From positions 14,200,501 through 14,264,500 of the forward strand of contig NC_084922.1 of assembly GCF_958298935.1 (NCBI RefSeq): DNA of 64,000 nt, written 5' to 3'. Of this stretch, positions 11,945 to 22,787 are shown in pieces. The notes beneath the pieces are model-generated. The model did not search any database and was not told the origin of the DNA. It saw only the letters and a list, made by a program, of their open reading frames with translations. The position numbers and the translations under genes are program-made. Within the stretch, counting starts at the first letter, position 1, and each line of letters begins with the position of its first letter. Origin of the DNA: Phragmites australis. Its lineage: Eukaryota; Streptophyta; Magnoliopsida; Poales; Poaceae.

Positions 11945-12275
11945 CCTGGCCAAGAACATTTTCTTCTGCTACCTGAGCAGCTAACTCTTTTTTACCGCTT
12001 GACCATCTGGTCCACCGACAGTTGTGTACAAGTTACAGTGACCAAGTGTAGCAGTATTTTGTTACCCATTTTCTTTTCACCGTGGGGTCCATAGATTTGT
12101 GGTTGAGAAATCAGATTTGTTTTGAACGAAAGAGAAATCATAAATCTGTCGTCGGCAAAAGAAATCTACAAGAAGAAAATAGCAGTGGAAGACACAACTG
12201 TCTGTGGACCAGATGGTCAAGCATCCAAACTCCAAAGAGCATGCTGTAATCTCCGGCAGAAGCAGGAGGCCTTCG
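11945..12275. repeat. Imperfect foldback (inverted duplication)
   Basis: Two arms, 11999-12027 and 12192-12220, are reverse complements over 29 bases with one mismatch. Similarity continues outward, less exactly, to about 11951 and 12275: the same short peptide reading 'LTIWSTDSCV' appears from the plus strand of one arm and the minus strand of the other, preceded by 'LLLPE' in both. The inner ~164 bases also show partial self-complementarity. The transcript could fold into a long hairpin. It may be a MITE, an inverted duplication, or a small-RNA locus. It lies about 500 bases downstream of the extensin-like gene. Confidence 0.6.
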
Positions 12276-12871
12276 TGTTGCATATGCATCCATGAAAACA
12301 AGACTAGTATCTTGTTCTTATCCAAAAGGTGTAGATCTAGAGGAAAACAACAACTTGTGCGGACCATGCACCAGCCTTGCACGGTTCTCCTTCTTATTAA
12401 GCTGTAGTACATGCAAATTTGTTGGCATCACTAGTAGCTTTTTAAAGGTGTATGTATACGTGTATAATTGGTGATAAATAAAATGGTAATAAAAGTGCCT
12501 TTATGTTCTGGCCTGGAGCTTGATTTCCTCGCAGTTTCGATTTTTCGAGTTACTGAAAGAGATGTGAAGCATAGAAAAGCTAGGGAAAAGGAAAGAGAAA
12601 CGTTGGCACAAAGTTTGCCGCACGCTGGGAGGGAAGGCGTGGGTGACGTAGACGAATAGGGCCTGGTGTATTCTGATCTTCCAGGGCCGAAAAGAGTCGG
12701 ATCATGTCTGTACTTGTGCTGATCTCTTCTCTTTGCTTTTCATATTTTTTTTTTTTGGCGAGAGTACCTGTACTGAATTTCTACTTGTATTTTGGAGGGT
12801 AGATACAGTACAATGGAGTGTCTCATGTTTGTTCCTTGGTAAGAAAAGAAAGGCCCTATTCTGGCAATGTT

Positions 12872-13060
12872 ATACTTTTTTTTTTGGACGGAAAGAAATT
12901 CCATTAACTAGATGAATTACATCAGGGGATGAAATCAGGTCAGATTAAGATTCAGGGGATGAAATCAGGTCAGATTAAGATACTACCTGGCCCGAGACCA
13001 GTACCAATACTCGCAAGCTTATCAACTATAGAGTTACACAATGGTGGGTTAAACCTTTTT
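12872..13060 (-). mobile_element. LINE 3' end fragment with RNase H tail
   Basis: Read on the minus strand, a short frame ending near 12970 contains 'NSIVDKLASIGTGLGPG', which resembles the last segment of plant RNase H-like (RVT_3) domains, followed by a 3' UTR and a poly(A) run (seen as T10 at about 12875-12885). This fits the 3' end of an L1-type LINE inserted on the minus strand and heavily 5'-truncated. A second oligo(T) run at about 12745 may be another old tail. Confidence 0.45.
12922..12981. repeat. 30-bp perfect tandem duplication
   Basis: Two identical 30-base units (12922-12951 and 12952-12981) begin TCAGGGGATGAAATCAGG. They lie in the 3' UTR of the antisense LINE fragment. Exact identity indicates a recent duplication. 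Confidence 0.9.
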
Positions 13061-13077
13061 TTTGTAAGGGATGTTAT

Positions 13078-13094
13078 TATATATATATATATAT
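13078..13094. repeat. (TA)n microsatellite
   Basis: Uninterrupted alternating T/A of 17 bases followed by a T run and a short (GC)n stretch at 13123-13138. Confidence 0.85.
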
Positions 13095-13099
13095 TTTTG

Positions 13100-13921
13100 A
13101 GGACGATCGTGCGGGGCGTCTGCTCGGCGCGCGCGCGCGTTGCTGCCGATAGCAGCGAACGGAGTCCCCTTTCTTCCTCCTCCAAACACCAACCTCTTCC
13201 TCAATTAAAAATCTTTTCATCCAAATTACTCAAACTTTCAAAATCAAGATCAATAACTTTATACACCCAGATTCAAAACTTTCAACACCAAAACTCTCCA
13301 CTCCCAAATAAAAGACCTTGTACCAAAGCACCCAAAACTTTCCACTCAAATTTTGGAAAATCTCTACCCAAATCCCACGAGGGCGGTGGGCTGGGCTGTG
13401 GCTTCCTCCTCCGGCGAAGCTGCGCTCACCAGCCCCTGCCCCCCAAGCTTCAAAGGCACCGGATCAGAGAGAGAGAGAGTATAACGTCTCATGTATCCAC
13501 ATACCTGGAGGTCACCATCAAACATCTGAATCTCATTAAAAATAGAACTTTCTAACTTTTTTGGGTAGAGTCTCCACTGAAACGGTCTCTTCCCTAGATA
13601 ATCAAAACCACAAAATTCCATAGACATAATATATAAACAAAAAGAAAGCCTCATGAAAAATTGGGAACAAACACAACTCTTGAACTTGATACATTTGACC
13701 AACGCAACCAAATGTTTGTTTAACTGACCAACCAGCATATATTGTTTTAATGTGTAATATCTGAAAATACAAATTGTTGATAGTGGGATCCACGAGGAGT
13801 ACAAAATTTGACATTTTGAACTGATGCTCGGATGGATGATCGGAGACCGCGGATACGTAGATCTCGACAAGACGATTCCGTTTTGCTATCTAACGTCGAG
13901 TTTGGGCACTCGATGAGTCCA
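13100..13921. other. Transposon-like sequence, no gene recognised
   Basis: A GC-rich edge with (CG)n is followed by A/C-rich sequence with repeated 'aaaactttc' words (13200-13360), a GC-rich patch (13378-13470) and an (AG)n run. The style is that of non-coding MITE or MULE interior. The frames at 12929-13555 and 13364-13870 have no recognisable domain. No termini could be found. Confidence 0.3.
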
Positions 13922-14118
13922 TGATGAGCCTAATTATAACAAAAATGGTCATATTATATCATGATTATGATTTTGGTGATTAATGACAACATAGTTATTA
14001 TGACTAATATATTTATCAAGAATATATGTTAGTAGATCTTTTGGATGCAATACATCAAGAAGCCACCGTAGCTGGAACAAAGTTTAATTGAATTGGAGAA
14101 GTCCTAGAAAGATTTTCC

Positions 14119-14756
14119 ACACCGAAAGGTCCGGTGTAGAGGAGTTTACACTCACCGAAATATTGTGCACAGAGGCTGATAGTTTCACCGGATAGTTTGG
14201 TGCTCTGTGTGTTGAACTTACTGGAGTATTTATGATAAAGAGAGAGAAGAATGAGGACCTCACCAGATAGTCTGGTGATCTGTACTGGGTAACACCGAAT
14301 CATTTTTTGCAGAGAAAAATGTAAGTGCAGAAGACTGAAGATCAACCCACCAGACGATCCGGTGCTTGGTTTGTGCCCACCAGAGCATTTGTTGCAGAAG
14401 CAACTGCAAGTGCTGAAGAATGAAAATCAACTTACCGGATAGCCCGGTGATCACAGAGATAGTTGCACCGGAGCATTTTTCACGGAAAAAAGAGAATGTT
14501 CAACTCACTAGATGATCCGGTGTGAATGGAATGAATATCAGATGAATGAACCGGAGCATTTTACACAGAGAAGTTGCAAAGGCTCGGCTGGCTCAAGATA
14601 ACTCACTGGAAGGTCCGGTGATAGATTTGAAGGCACACCGGAGTGTCTGGTATTCACAAAGGCTATGAGTGGAATTCCAACGCCTATATTCTGATGTTAT
14701 ACTCACCAGATGATCCGGTGTTATTACTATTATTCTCACCGGACCATCCGATGTTA
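14119..14756. repeat. Series of CCGG-type palindromes in the LTR
   Basis: At least seven copies of a ~17-base interrupted palindrome related to CACCGGATNATCCGGTG occur at about 14262, 14349, 14433, 14507, 14605, 14704 and 14737, with a half-form at 14119, mostly 75-100 bases apart. They stop just before the TATA box at 14806. Such palindromes upstream of the TATA box are an established mark of Sirevirus LTRs. Their role is not settled; regulatory protein binding or silencing targets are inferences. Confidence 0.75.
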
Positions 14757-14805
14757 ACAACTTTTTTAAGTCATTGGGAAAATAGATAGTTGGCGGTTTT
14801 GAGGA

Positions 14806-14813
14806 TATAAATA
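14806..14813 (+). promoter_or_regulatory. LTR TATA box (Sirevirus solo LTR)
   Basis: TATAAATA within 'gaggatataaatatccctccac'. The same box with the same flanks is found at the equivalent position in both LTRs of the related element (55112 and 59806), which supports it. Confidence 0.7.
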
Positions 14814-15641
14814 TCCCTCCACTCAGTCATTTGAAGGTGTGACATGCTGCTAGAGTCTAGAGGAAGCTCATATACACTTGAGAAGACATCCAAGCCACTA
14901 AAATGCTTAAAGTGATCATCCAAGGTAATTAAACACAAGATTAGAGAGTGTTTAATGCTTATAAGCATAGAGTAGTTGTAGCTAGGTGTTGTAGCTTGAA
15001 GAATGGATCAAGGAGTGATCCTAGCTTATAGCGAGTAGTACGTCGGCGTCTTGGAGTCTTGGTGACTCGCCAGCATCTTGGGTCTTGGTGACTCAAGCTT
15101 GTTGACCCTCTGACTTGGTGTGAAACGGCGGCGAGACACGTGTACAAGGACACAGAGACGCTTGCCTTGCTGGCTCAAGTTCTGAAGTGATCACGACGGC
15201 AAATGACCAGAAGAGAGGTTAGTGATGAGACCTTGCATTAGTGGCTTAGTGGCTCATCGATTTGAGACCTTATCTTGGTGACTTAGTAGCTCAAGAGCCA
15301 TAACTGGAAGAGTCGTGCTGACCAGAAGCATATCTTTTGTGAAGTTCCAACGTGGATTAGAGGTGGTATTCATGCCATCGATACCACGGGATAAAAATCC
15401 CTTGTTCTGAGTTTGTCTATCTCCCTTATTTACGTTTCCGCATTACATACTTGTAATTTACCTTGCTAAAGTAAGTTGCAATCCCCTTGAGTGATATAGT
15501 AGAAACAGTAGATAAACCTTAGCATATTTAGATAAAAATCGAGATAGGTTTATCTTATGAAGTTTTTGAAGCCAATTTGTTTTAGATTTCTAAATGTCCT
15601 AATTCACCTCATCCCCTCTTAGGACATCACCATTCCTCTCA

Positions 15642-15926
15642 CCAATGAATTTAGACCATTGGATAAAATGAAAAAGAAAAGAAAAGATAAGGCTCGGTGG
15701 GATCGGCTCCCACTCGATCCCACATGCACATCGCCCCCATTTGCCCGTCTCAACCCAATCGCCCCATTCGCCGCCTCCATCCGAGGCACCGCCTGGCCGA
15801 GCCGCCTCCCACCGCCAGGCGCAATTTCCTCCCTGCTGCCACCGCCCTGCTACCGGTTGCCAATCGGAGCACCATCGCCCGATGGGCGCAAGGGGGAGGC
15901 TAAGCAGGGGGGAGCAAGGGGGTAAG
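15642..15926. other. GC-rich flank, left part of an interrupted sequence
   Basis: A C-rich stretch with short open frames and no recognisable protein. It ends in GTAAG, which pairs with GTAGG at 20603-20607 as a near target duplication of the element between, so this and 20603 onward were once contiguous. Together they may be part of one gypsy LTR. Confidence 0.35.
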
Positions 15927-18900
15927 TGTAACACCCCAGGGTCCCACAGAAGCCTGGAATGCTACTTAATTACGCTTCAAGCATGCCGAACTATATAAAA
16001 AAATTGGCAGCACCTCTCTTGAAACGAGAGGCAAAGCGGAAGCAACAACAGATAGAGGTATATATTCATAACGCCACACTAACATCTAACAATATTGTAG
16101 TAAAAGAGAAGAACAAACGTTTGACAACTCTAGGGCATTTTTAAGATAGTCAAGCAATGACACTAGCATCTATTATATTATTATTGCAAAATTACTTTAA
16201 ATAGTGTATGTGATGTCATGAACATGTAAGACATGCTGCTAAGCACTTCCCTCCAAGCTAGCTTCAAGAAGACAACCTGGGGAGGGGAAATGCAAGGGTG
16301 AGATTAGGTAATCTCAGCAAACGAACTACTTTAACAAGTTATTTAAACCACAATATTTAAATTATCAATTTAAAATTTAAATAGGTATAAAAAGGTATTT
16401 TATTATTCATCATGTTCATTTTTAAGCAAGTCAAATAGTTACTTCTAAAAGAAGATCGATAAATACATGTTCATAACAAACATAACTATAACATAAGCAA
16501 GATATAAAAAACTATCTATCTCATATGACATGATCTCAACATTAATAATTGACTTCAACTTCTAAGAGTTAAATAGGACTTGTAATGAAATATCAATATC
16601 CAAGTCATCACGAAAAGAGTTCAAACCGTATTAATAATAAATGACAGTTTTACAAGAATGACCCACTCATAACAACATACCTTCTACAGTTAGTAAGATT
16701 ACTCAAACGTCTGCATACCATTTATCACAACTAAATTGTATATGAAAGATTACTGTAACACAATATGATGCATTTGGATACTATGCAATGCAAGTCCACG
16801 TAGGACTTCAATACATTCATAAATCCATATGTCATTCCACAATGAATATATCCATGGAGAAGCGCCGCTTCTCATAATGACCTCCAATGCAAGTTCAACA
16901 TATCCAACAATCCATTCCATACAGCAATGCATATGAATGCAATAGCATGCCTTTTTTTACATCGCACCCCTCCTCGGGCAACATACGATGCATACCGGTA
17001 CAGTCGTGATCTTTACGACATAACTTCTAATGCATATGAAATACAATGCACATGATATACTTCAAAAATGCCAAAATATAAACAGCATAGTTCACAATTG
17101 TGAATATACATCAACATAAAAATATTTTCTAGATAATTCATATAAACCACCTTCGTCCACATATATCCACCATTCCTTCTTCATGTTAAAGTGTAGATGA
17201 CATGAACATAAACATACAACAACAATAAACTTACTTCAAAAGAGCAAGGCCAACCCCATTTCATAACCACATATTACAAGTTTAATTATATATAGGACAA
17301 AAAAGATAACAATTATGTTTCTACTAGCTTATCATTTAACATGTAGAGGGTTTTAAAAAGGTTATATTCCAACTAGTTATAGACATATGAAACAGCTCTC
17401 CAAAAGAATTAAATACCCACTTACAAGTCAAGCATATCCTCTACTATAAGCTTCTACAAAACCGACATCATTATCCTCAAGTAACCTAACATTATATATA
17501 AGGTGAGGTTATGCTAGAAATGACTAAACCGATGAGGCATTATCACTATTGCATACGACTCCATCAACTATAACCAAAAGATTAAGCTAAACTCATAGAT
17601 CTAGAGCAAGTAGGTATAATCTTCCAAATTAATAATTATAATCATGTGTGCTGCATTATTATGAGTGGAGGTAGCAAAAATAACAAGTTAAAATTGTGGC
17701 AACAACCGCCACGCTCACTTGCCTTTATCGACGATAAAGACAAGACATACACACATCGACATAACACCACCTGCTCAAGCGCCCATATATCAGCACCACA
17801 ACATATCACATGAAATACAAATATCAAGGAACATGGTCCTACACCCCGCAACCCATCTAACGAACAAACTGACACTCATCACATTCGTTTAACTGTAGCA
17901 ATGTTGCTTCACTTTTTCGTATCTTTTTATTTACAAAAGAAATGATAGGAAACAAATACATTTTTGAAAACTACAGAACAGGACCTACAAATTTTGTGAA
18001 AATACCATATTTTTATACTGCCATTAAGATGGCCTAAACTGCAACTAAAAACAGACTTCAGAATCTATCTGAAATTTCAGGCAGCAAGCTTCACATTTTT
18101 ATATCTACCACAAAAAAGATCCAAAAAATCTAAAACTTTGAGGACATGTGTATCACAACACAAGATTCAACTTTGTTATAACTTTTATCTACAAAAAATA
18201 TCATGATCATGGCCTAATCAAGTTCTGAACATTTGATACTGAAATCTATCAATGATCGATTGCAGAAAATTCAGAACAACATAACTAGAGCTATATCCAA
18301 CAAAAAATTTCATACTACACACCATTAGAAAGCTTAACGAATGCTCTACAATATCCTAGTTATTCTGAAAAACTGGTTTGGCATCTAATATGCCCAAAAA
18401 CTGAATAGATCTATTACTGTTCAGAAATCTCGCCAGAATCTAATAGCCGAATTCATATCTACTAAACTAATTAGCCAAAAATTCTGAATTTTTTTATAGT
18501 GGATAGATTAGAAATAACCCTATGAAAAATATTATAGTTGGATAATTTATTTCGGCCTCGAACATGCCCTAATAGAGACCCAAGCAGAGCTATAGAAAAC
18601 TAGAATTCTGAAACCGGAGGATCATAATCCAACAAGATTTCTCCCCACAAATCCTCTATTCCCCAAGTATAAAAACCATTACAAATCATCTATTTGCAGG
18701 GGAAAATATGGATTCCATCTCACCTTGATCTCCTCCAAAACTTAGGGCAGCACAGGGTCGAATCCATCTCTTTCTTTCCCCTTTCTTCTTCCTTCTTCTT
18801 CCCTTCCCCTTCTTTCTTCTTTCTTCTTTCTCGTTTCTTTGCAGCAGCAAGGTGGAGAGAGGGGGACACCCAGCAGGCATCCTGCAGCAAGGGGGCGGCC

Positions 18901-19135
18901 AAGGGTGAAGAGGAGGTGGGAAGGGGGCTGTTTGGGGAGGAGGGGCTGCCTAGGGTTTCATGGAGTACATGGGAGGGATGGCTGGGCTTTAGGGCCAGCC
19001 CATGGGCGGCCAGACAACCCCCAAACCGATTTTTTTTCTTCTTTTCTTTCTTTTGTGATTTTTTCCTTTCTTTCTTCCTTTGGCTACAACTTGAAGGGAA
19101 TAAAAACCAAGACAACAATTATTCCAGGTATTACA
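15927..19135 (-). repeat. 3' LTR of the chromovirus
   Basis: 3209 bases. On the minus strand it starts TGTAATACC at 19135 and ends GGGTGTTACA at 15927. Its first ~690 bases (19135-18445) are repeated at 20602-19931 with only small differences, which defines the LTR. It contains a long C/T tract (about 18766-18840 on the plus strand) and the 'catcgcacccctcctcgggcaacatacgatgca' type module near 16960, shared with the LTRs at 20603-22787 and 50729-52929. Confidence 0.75.
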
Positions 19136-19148
19136 TTCTCCCCTCCTT
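19136..19148 (-). other. Polypurine tract
   Basis: On the minus strand AAGGAGGGGAGAA directly precedes the 3' LTR start at 19135. This is the standard position and form of the plus-strand primer in chromoviruses, and it confirms the element's orientation. Confidence 0.75.
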
Positions 19149-19930
19149 AAAAGGATTCGTCCCCGAATCCACCCTGTCCAAAACTACAGGTCAAGCAAAA
19201 ACAAGAACACAGCCACAACCAACGAATCAAAACCATCCACTAGGACTCTTCAAATTGTAAAGAGCTCAAGATACTTCTCACACATCTGCTCCTCAAGTTC
19301 CAAGGTTGCTTCCCGACCTGACTAATTTGTCCAAAGGATCTTCGCATACTTGATGGTGCTACTCATGCCTCGCACAACATCGTTGGGTGGTGACCCTTTA
19401 AGATCTAAACCTCTGTCACATTGGTTGGCCTTTTCCATAACACTACCCAAGCAACACTTTTCCAGGTCTTGTTTTACCATGCTGATTGATTGCATGACCA
19501 AGAAAAATCCACTTTAGAAAGTCATAAAACACACTCCATCATCTTTGCCTAGAACTTATCCTTCCGAAGAGCATCCAAAACTAAACTGAGTTGAACCTCA
19601 TGTTCCTCTTTGGACTAAGAACAGACCAAGATACCCAAAAGCATCCAAGTACTCCACATCCTACTCATTGCTTCCATAAAACATTAGGGGCATTCGTCAG
19701 TCCAAGACATAAGCCACATACTCAAACTGCCTAGACTGCAAATCAACTACGTGATCTTGCTCCACCATGATCGGCCAAAGTTGATCCCAAGCTCTAGGTC
19801 TGGAAGACATTCCCTCAGAAAAAGAGGTAATCAAACCTTGCACTCCACTCGTAGACTTCAACCACTCCTTCAAGAGAGACAAACTGCCACGCCAACCTTG
19901 ACCACAAAGACCGAACCTCACTAAGGTCGA
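19149..19930 (-). pseudogene. Pol 3' remnant (integrase end/chromodomain region)
   Basis: Read on the minus strand, 19390-19260 gives a frame resembling the C-terminal chromodomain segment of Tekay-type polyproteins ('STIKYAKILWTN', then 'REATLELEEQMCEKY...LF', interrupted by a stop), followed by the run to the PPT. Upstream (19930-19400) sequence is degenerate with many stops. The change to LTR sequence at about 19931 is abrupt and lies at a short shared 'gaattca' word, consistent with a deletion through microhomology. Protein function is lost. Confidence 0.5.
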
Positions 19931-20602
19931 ATTCAAAAACTCATATCTACTAAACTAATTGGCCAAAAATTCTGAATTTTTGATAGTGGATAGATCAGCA
20001 AGAACCCTACAAAAAACCTTATAGTTGGATAATTTATTTCGGCCTCGAACATGCCCTAATAGAGACCCGAACAGAGCTGCAGAAAACTAGAATTCTGAAA
20101 CCGGAGGATCATAATCCAACGAGATTTCTCCCCATAAATTCTCTATTCCCCAAGTATAAAAACCATTACAAATCATCTATTTGTAGGTGAAAATATGGAT
20201 TCCACCTCACCTTGATCTCCTCCAAAACTTAGGGCAGCACGGGGTCAGATCCCTCTCTTTCTTTCCCCTTCCTTCTTCTTCCCTTCCCCTTCTTTCTTCT
20301 TTCTTCTTTCTCGTTTCCTTGCAGAAGCAACAGAGAGGGGGATGCCCAGCAGGCATCCTGCAGCAAGGGGGGCGGCCAAGGGTGGAGAGGGGGTGGGAAA
20401 ACGGCTGTTTGGGGAGGAGGGGCTGCCTAGGGTTTCATGGGGTACATGGGAGGGATGGCTGGGCTTTAGGGCCAGCCCAGACAACCCCCAAACTGATTTT
20501 GTTCTTCTTTTATTTCTTTTGCGATTTCTTCCTTTCTTTCTTCCTTTCGTTGCGACTTGAAGGGAAGAAAAACCAAAGACAACAATTATTCCGGGTATTA
20601 CA
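19931..20602 (-). repeat. Truncated 5' LTR of the chromovirus
   Basis: Near-copy of 18445-19135, i.e. the first part of the LTR in the element's own direction. The remaining ~2.5 kb of the 5' LTR is absent. The copy differs from the 3' LTR by scattered substitutions and small gaps, so the element is not very recent. Confidence 0.7.
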
Positions 20603-20646
20603 GTAGGTGGAGAAGGAGCGGTTAGGGGGGTGGTCGTCCGGCTGGC

Positions 20647-20699
20647 AAGGAAGAAAAGAAGAAGAAGAAAGAAGAGAAGAAAGAAGAAGGGAGGAGGGG
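20647..20699 (+). repeat. Pure purine (GAA-rich) tract
   Basis: About 53 bases contain only A and G, with repeated GAAGAA words, giving mirror-type symmetry. Such tracts can form triplex DNA; here it is probably the LTR's purine-rich leader, as the related LTRs have matching C/T tracts at 18766-18840 and 20256-20312 on the opposite strand. Confidence 0.8.
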
Positions 20700-21654
20700 G
20701 CCATCCGTGAGTTCATCGGTTTTCTTCGGCGGTATGTGGTTCCGCTCCAAAGGTGACTCCTCCGTAATCCTTATATGGTTGTAGGAGGTTGAGGTTGGTT
20801 GTCCTCGTCATCGGTGGAGTGCTTTTGTTGATCCGGCTAGGGAGTAGCGAGTTAATTCATTTGAGGCCTAACCGGTGTTGGATGCAAGGGTATGGTTATA
20901 ATGGAAGTTGTAGTTCTTGTCGTACGCTTCACGATGGCATTGGTGTTGTTATTTTTTGGTAAGCGGTTATGCGCTTTTAGCTAATCGGTGTTGGTGTCCG
21001 CCAAGGTTTAGCCCGTGTGTTGTATCTTGTTCTTCGGTCTTCAACCAAGCTAGATGAGGTTCTTACTCAGTGTCTAGTGAGCTAGTTGGTAGATGCCTTT
21101 CTGTAGCCTTCGGTTGCCGGGATTGCAGGGTTTTGAGGCGTAGAAGCGTGTGCCATCTTTTGTTTTGCTGTTGCAATATCTTGGTGCTAATTGTGTGTTT
21201 GTTTGGGTGGTGCCGCTTCAGGTGGTAGCTAGTGTCGTCTTCACCACCGGTGAAGGCAAGTGAATGTAGTGGTTGCATTGTGCTATAGTCTATTATTTGG
21301 TTGCCCTCATCTTTTAATTGACGCACTCTTTAATAATCTTTTAAATTGAATGTGAGCATATTATTTCTGTCTACCTTCTGAAGATTTGACGATTTCATGG
21401 ATTATGAGGTAAAAATAGTGGGGTATGTTATTTACTTACATATGTTTATACTCTTTGTATGCAATACTTGAAGTATATTAATATGTTGAAAACATGTCTT
21501 TCGTTTATGCATGAGCTTGTTGCCTTAATATTTAGTTTTCTGAAGTTTACTTGAATCTTGAATTAAGAAGTGGATGAATCGATTTTCATCACTTTGCAGT
21601 TGTTCTTTATCATAGTTATGCAATTCTTGAAGTCTTAAGCATATTCTAGAAATT

Positions 21655-21815
21655 AGGGGCAATTTGCTAGGTACCATCACAAAAATCGTAAAAGTTGGAA
21701 AATACAATCGATGTGAGGATGACATGCGGACCCTGGGTCCATATGTCATCCTCACAACCGATGGTACTTTCCAATATAGGTATTTTTGCAATGGTATTCA
21801 CCTAATTTTGACTAG
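21655..21815. mobile_element. Foldback MITE-like element
   Basis: A near-perfect hairpin: 21695-21733 pairs with 21735-21774 around a central GGACCC-T-GGGTCC with few mismatches, and pairing continues less well out to about 21658 and 21812. There is no coding sequence. The size (~160 bases) and the whole-length foldback fit a small MITE sitting inside an LTR; no target duplication is certain. Confidence 0.65.
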
Positions 21816-21825
21816 AAATTATGTT

Positions 21826-22265
21826 GTTGGTTATGTATGAAACATGGTATACATATGCATCTCATGCATTGGAAGTTTTGTCGCCGTCTTCTGGCCACGA
21901 CCTTACCGGTACAATACCGTATGTTATTCGACAAGGAGTACGATGCACACCCTTACATTATCTAAGGAGGGGTAAGGGTGAGGAAGAACATAGTATGTGT
22001 ATCCAAACATATTCTCATGGAAATATTTAATCTTGAAAGTTATGTTTTTACTTATACATGAAGCATGTCATATATATCTGTTTTCTACATTGGAAGTTAT
22101 GTCGCGCAGCGTTCGCGACAGTACGGGTACAACATCGTATGTTACTCGAGAATAGGTACGGTGCACACTCTTATATTGCCTATGGAGGGGTAAGGGTGAG
22201 GAATATCATGTCATGTGCATACATGTGTATTCATATGGGTGTCGTTACTTTAAATACATCAATAT
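21826..22265. repeat. Tandem duplication of an LTR module, period ~221
   Basis: Two diverged copies (about 21826-22045 and 22046-22265) share 'tatg.aac.tg', 'cattggaagtt.tgtcg', 'gta.aac..cgtatgtta.tcga' and 'ggaggggtaagggtgagga'. The single-copy equivalents in related LTRs (near 16930-17040 and 51330-51420, opposite strand) show the duplication is specific to this copy. Confidence 0.6.
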
Positions 22266-22787
22266 CAATATCATGATGCCAGGAAGTCTTTAATATCGTT
22301 TTGAATGATACTGCTAAGATGAAGTCTTAGCTAGTGGATGATAGCATGTGAAGATGAATGTTTAATCAACGGTAGCTCAATAGCTTGTTAAAGCAATTCA
22401 ATTGCTGAGATTTTTTAATATCATCCTTACTGTCTTTTCAGGTACAACTTGAGGTGATGGCGAGCATGCGGGATGGATAGCTATACAATGTTTGCACGAT
22501 CACCTATATCTTTCGTTTAGACTTGTTGTGTTGTCAGTGGGTGACTCTTTATCTTTTGATGTATGTTCGATCTATTGTGGCTTGGATGTATGATAGAGAC
22601 AAGTTCCTCGTTTGCTAGGTTGCTTATGGTGTTAGTGTGACATATGTTTATCTCTCTATGTAATGTTTGGTCAGTTACACCTCAATTTACAAGGGATGTG
22701 TTGCTGATTTTTTTTTTAAAGTTCGACAGCTCTTGTAGATTGGTTTCAACATCACTTTGGGCTTGTGGTGGTCCTCAGGGTGTTACA

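Larger units (their letters stand above)
13922..15641 (+). mobile_element. Solo LTR of a Sirevirus (copia)
   Basis: The sequence is clearly related along its length to the two LTRs of the element at 54389-60576: shared start region 'gattttggtgattaatga', 'ggatgcaatacat.aagaagcca', the CCGG palindrome series, a TATA box, 'taagattagagagtg', and the end 'ttaggac.tcacc.at'. It is not followed by a primer-binding site or any gag/pol, so it is a solo LTR or LTR remnant. The right end (15641) is firm to a few bases; the left end (about 13922) is less sure, and no matching target duplication was found. Confidence 0.65.
15927..20602 (-). mobile_element. Internally deleted chromovirus (Tekay-type gypsy)
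   Basis: On the minus strand the order is: first ~670 bases of a 5' LTR (20602 down to ~19931), a remnant of the 3' end of pol (19930-19136), a purine tract, and a complete 3' LTR (19135-15927). Flanking 5-mers are GTAAG (15922-15926) and GTAGG (20603-20607). Most of the 5' LTR, gag and most of pol are missing, so the element cannot encode its own movement. The same LTR family occurs as a solo LTR at 50729-52929. Confidence 0.75.
20603..22787 (+). mobile_element. Gypsy LTR-like sequence, plus orientation
   Basis: The right end is CCTCAGGGTGTTACA at 22787, the plus-strand form of the ending seen in the related LTRs (their minus-strand equivalents start at 15927 and 50729). Inside are the module 'cattggaagttatgtcg ... 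catcgtatgtt.ctcg..' shared with those LTRs, present here in two copies, and the 'ttttcaggtacaacttgaggtgatgg' block near 22438. The left end is not found; it may lie in 15642-15926, before the inserted chromovirus. No coding sequence is seen. Confidence 0.5.

Noticed and set aside
13123..13160. (CG)n and GC-rich patch as a regulatory island
   Set aside because: It is short, has no adjoining gene and sits in transposon-like sequence.
13905..13935. Hammerhead-like 'gatgag' words near the Sirevirus solo LTR start
   Set aside because: The CUGAUGAG core and matching GAAA are not both present, and no three-stem fold is visible.
18694..19260. 188-codon frame over the chromovirus LTR
   Set aside because: It is the pyrimidine-rich LTR leader (Ser/Phe-rich product), repeated in the truncated LTR, with no protein similarity.
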